From: Baylisascaris procyonis
Lineage: Eukaryota; Nematoda; Chromadorea; Rhabditida; Ascarididae
Length of the DNA stretch: 64,000 nucleotides
Direction of reading: 5' to 3'
Assembly: GCA_037389465.1 (NCBI GenBank)
Contig: JAZARR010000088.1
Coordinates: 6,138,001 to 6,202,000, forward strand
Numbering within the stretch: position 1 is the stretch's first letter; each line of letters begins with the position of its first letter. The notes under the pieces are model-generated. The model made no database searches, had not been told where the DNA came from, and saw nothing but the letters and a program-made list of their open reading frames with translations. Of this stretch, positions 61,101 to 64,000 are shown in pieces. The translations under genes were made by a program, and so were the position numbers.

Positions 61101-64000
61101 AAATATAACGTGGTCGAATAAAATTTTTAAATAATTTTCAGTTCATCATCTCTTCTTATACTAGAAAAATTTTCAATTTTAAGTTTGAGAGAATTCTAAA
61201 AATGAAAATTTCAGGGAAATTGTGCGCATCTAATCACCCGATCTACCTCATCATCCGATCTGCCTCATTCGATGAGTTCTTGAACGATCAATAAGAATGA
61301 TCGCATTTCAGCGTTTGATGCAAATCAAGATGCGTCCACTCGCTGTCTACGACCTTTGTTGTCTCTAAGTTAGCATATGCACTTCTCGTTGATATAATAT
61401 TTTACTGTTTTATTTTACCATCAACTAATTTTTTAAAACTTTGGCCTGATTTCCTAAAGGCTTCCCGGAGAAGCACGTAAGAGTTATGCTGGCACTCGTC
61501 TCATAGTGGTGATCCGTCAACTCATGTGACATCGAGTTCCCGTCGTTCTGTATTCTTCTTGTTGCATACAGTTGCTCAGGAATGGCTTGCCAATTTGCGC
61601 TTAGGTTACCTGTAATTCGATGCAACCAGTAACCAAAAAAGCTGTCATGGAGACAATAACAACGCTTAAATTATTAATACGCAAATGCAATCCGCGAAAC
61701 TTATGGCGCTTATTAATTGCATCGTCTAATATTTTTTATCCAATAATTTTGATTTAGAAAAGCGTTAATAGCTCTGAACCATTGACAAGATAAATCGATC
61801 ATGACGAGTTGACAAATTTATGCTTTTTAGGCAAATATGACAAGCACACTCTTGAATGCAACCAACTGCTGACGCGGCAGTGACTTGTCACTTCCTTATC
61901 ACTACATAAGAAACAGTATCAAACTTATGTAAAACCCATGCACGCAAAAATTCACCTTCTTCGCATAAATCGGCAAATTAGGAATTTCGAGCTTATAAAC
62001 AATTTGGCCATACGGATTAGACATTTGGCCATTTTTACTACTTACTAAACCAGAGTGTTCGGTTGCAAAATCTTCAAGAAAGTTTCGGCTTATAAAAATG
62101 ATATTTTTACAAATTTGAATTCTATAGTTTGTCGCTGCTTATCGATAAATATCCAGCATTGTATTTTCCCTTCTTTGTTTATTGGCTTTTCGAGTTTTTG
62201 AGCCTTAAGCAACTTGTTTGAGCCTTGAGTTGCTTAGTATCATTTCATGCGTCCGATTAAAGTATTTGAGTGTTTTTTACGCCTATTTTATTCACATTTC
62301 CAAAGCACTACGATCGAGTGTCGGCGTAATTCATTTGTTTCATCTCTTTTTTGGGGGGGACATGCAAGACGTTTTGCACATCGTTCTATCGTCTCCTTTC
62401 TTGATTAAAAACAAACAAAATCCGGTTTTGTTGCTCTCGCTTCCGGGTGCCCTTGTTTGCAACGATGCTTCACGAAAATCCACCGTCTATTCGCAACCCT
62501 AATATACGCTTAATGCACAATGCATAATGTATTTATTAGTGTATTATTATATCAGCCTCGGATCGATTCCAGTCGAATATTTCGAGGAACTTACAACTCT
62601 CAAAGGTTTTATTTCCGATTGAGTGCTATTTCTAGTCTCCGATCAATATATCAAACATGTCGTCTTCGAGTGTAACGTCGTTCTCATTTAATGATGAAAT
62701 TAATGAGGGATCGTTTGCAATTTTTATGAATTCGTAGGTATACACTGAACACATTGGATACCCGAAATAACCTGAAAGGTAATTGTCACAAGTTTACTTT
62801 CTACTTATCAATATTTCGCTTGAGCAACTTTTGTTTATTCGATCCCATCTGGAGGTAGTATGGATGTAAAGCTGTCTAGTCAAAGGGAAACTTCTCTATT
62901 GATGTTGTTGCTATTGTGATGTATAGAAGTCGAATGGGTGCATAGCGAAACGTTGCAAACTTTCAAATGTGTTTCGATAAGAAAATTGATGACTTCTGAT
63001 GCGAATAGAATTATGCATCGCTTTTGTTGCGTCGCTCATTAAAATAAACATTTGCACGAATGTGCAATGCAACGACGAACATTTGCAACATAAACGTTCA
63101 TCATATATGCGCAACTAAGTCAATGCTTTATTGCTCCAAGACGACAGTGCGAATCCCTTTGATCGAACCTACGCTACTCTCGTATTATTCATATGCACCT
63201 AAAAATTCGACTATCATTGGCCGATGGCAAACTAATAGCTGTCATAGCCGTCGATAGTGGCCGATGGCGCTCATTTATCAATAATAAGTCGTCTAAAATT
63301 TCCTCGTTAACAATCAAAATTTAAATTAAAAAAAGCAACTACTGCCTGTTTACTGATTCTTTCTGTTATCCCTTTAACTTATAATATCAGACTGCAGGAA
63401 TCTTACCTGCAAAGGCAAAAAGCATCCAAGAGCTGAAATGAGGAAGCATTGTGGAGTCATGTTAACCTACTTGTCTCAGCAGTGCACTAAGTCCGATAGC
63501 ACGCATCTCAGCACTCAAGCAATACGCATTCAACATTCATTCTCTATTCGTGCTGCTGTGTTTAACAGCATAATGGTAATATGCAATGCAATGTAACATT
63601 TGTACTTAACGTCATTGCACTTGCAAGAGTGCACGGTTGCATCAATATTTTTTAAAAATATTTTTATTTCCGAACATTAGAGGAAACTCTTTACTATGAG
63701 ACTTCTCATTTGGCAGTTCTGCTAACTTAACGAACACCTACATTCTTGATGGGAATTTTGTGATACCATGGATCTCCGAAGGACCTTCCCTCCTCCTCAC
63801 TCCGTTCCTTGCTCAATAACATCTCCTTCTTTAGGTGGAATCAGCTTCAATAAAACTTTAGAAAGACATCTTTGGCATTCAAAAGGCTCATAGTTTTCTT
63901 TGATCTAGTACTTGAATTTATGACGTTTTTAAGCTAAGAGATTAGCAACGATTTCGAAATGAGGTTCAATAATGATAAATTTATTTAGTGTTAAATGTGC

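Larger units (their letters stand above)
37392..64000. other. gene desert, distal unc-130 upstream DNA
   Basis: About 26.6 kb in which I find no exon with both splice sites and recognisable protein. Open frames up to about 130 codons near 50.4 kb come from a CA-rich repeat. Other contents are listed separately: repeats, a hairpin, transposon-like stretches and homopolymer tracts. Local GC-richer islands (near 45.8-46.0 kb, 57.9-58.1 kb) could be conserved non-coding elements, but that cannot be tested from one sequence. Confidence 0.5.

Overview
The window is eukaryotic, AT-rich nuclear DNA from a nematode. Genes are split by many GT-AG introns of about 0.2 to 3.2 kb, several start codons follow pyrimidine-AG sites of the kind used for spliced-leader trans-splicing, and the recognisable proteins have their closest known relatives in C. 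elegans and other nematodes. Long introns and a 31 kb stretch almost empty of genes suit a large-genome parasitic nematode such as an ascarid-type clade III worm, but the species is an inference. No bacterial, phage or CRISPR features are visible.

Left part (1-15.8 kb, all on the minus strand, so read right to left). A small one-membrane-span protein (15766-15590) is followed by a glucosamine-6-phosphate N-acetyltransferase (15089-12916, 4 exons). Then comes a short protein with a POT1-type single-strand telomere-binding OB fold (12666-8108, 6 exons, first exon tentative). Next is the BORC subunit SAM-4/BORCS5 (8069-4582, 4 exons) and finally the WASH-complex subunit DDL-1/WASHC3/CCDC53 (2819 to beyond position 1). 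Spacing between some of these is very tight: 249 bp from GNA1 to the POT1-like gene and only 38 nt from the POT1-like gene to sam-4. This suggests an operon-like cluster. The sam-4/ddl-1 neighbourhood also appears to exist in C. elegans, where from memory the two genes are F59E12.11 and F59E12.10. Both proteins act in endosome/lysosome complexes.

Middle (15.8-26 kb). No gene can be identified with confidence. There are a few orphan candidate exons on the minus strand (17370-17579, 19363-19558, 21681-21908) and a 29 bp perfect tandem duplication.

unc-130 (32631-26133, minus, 5 exons, 427 residues) encodes a FoxD forkhead transcription factor. It has an N-terminal eh1-like Groucho-binding motif, a forkhead domain cut by a 3.2 kb intron, and a proline-rich C-terminus.

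Right part (32.6-64 kb). This is a gene desert upstream of unc-130 with one tentative small plus-strand gene (37134-37391). It holds several low-complexity tracts, dispersed-repeat candidates, a hairpin and a 38 bp near-direct repeat. Such deserts often carry the regulatory DNA of developmental transcription factors, but no specific enhancer can be proven from the sequence alone.

Across the window a C5-T-C11/12 homopolymer signature recurs, in places next to tRNA promoter-like boxes, pointing to an old SINE-like family.
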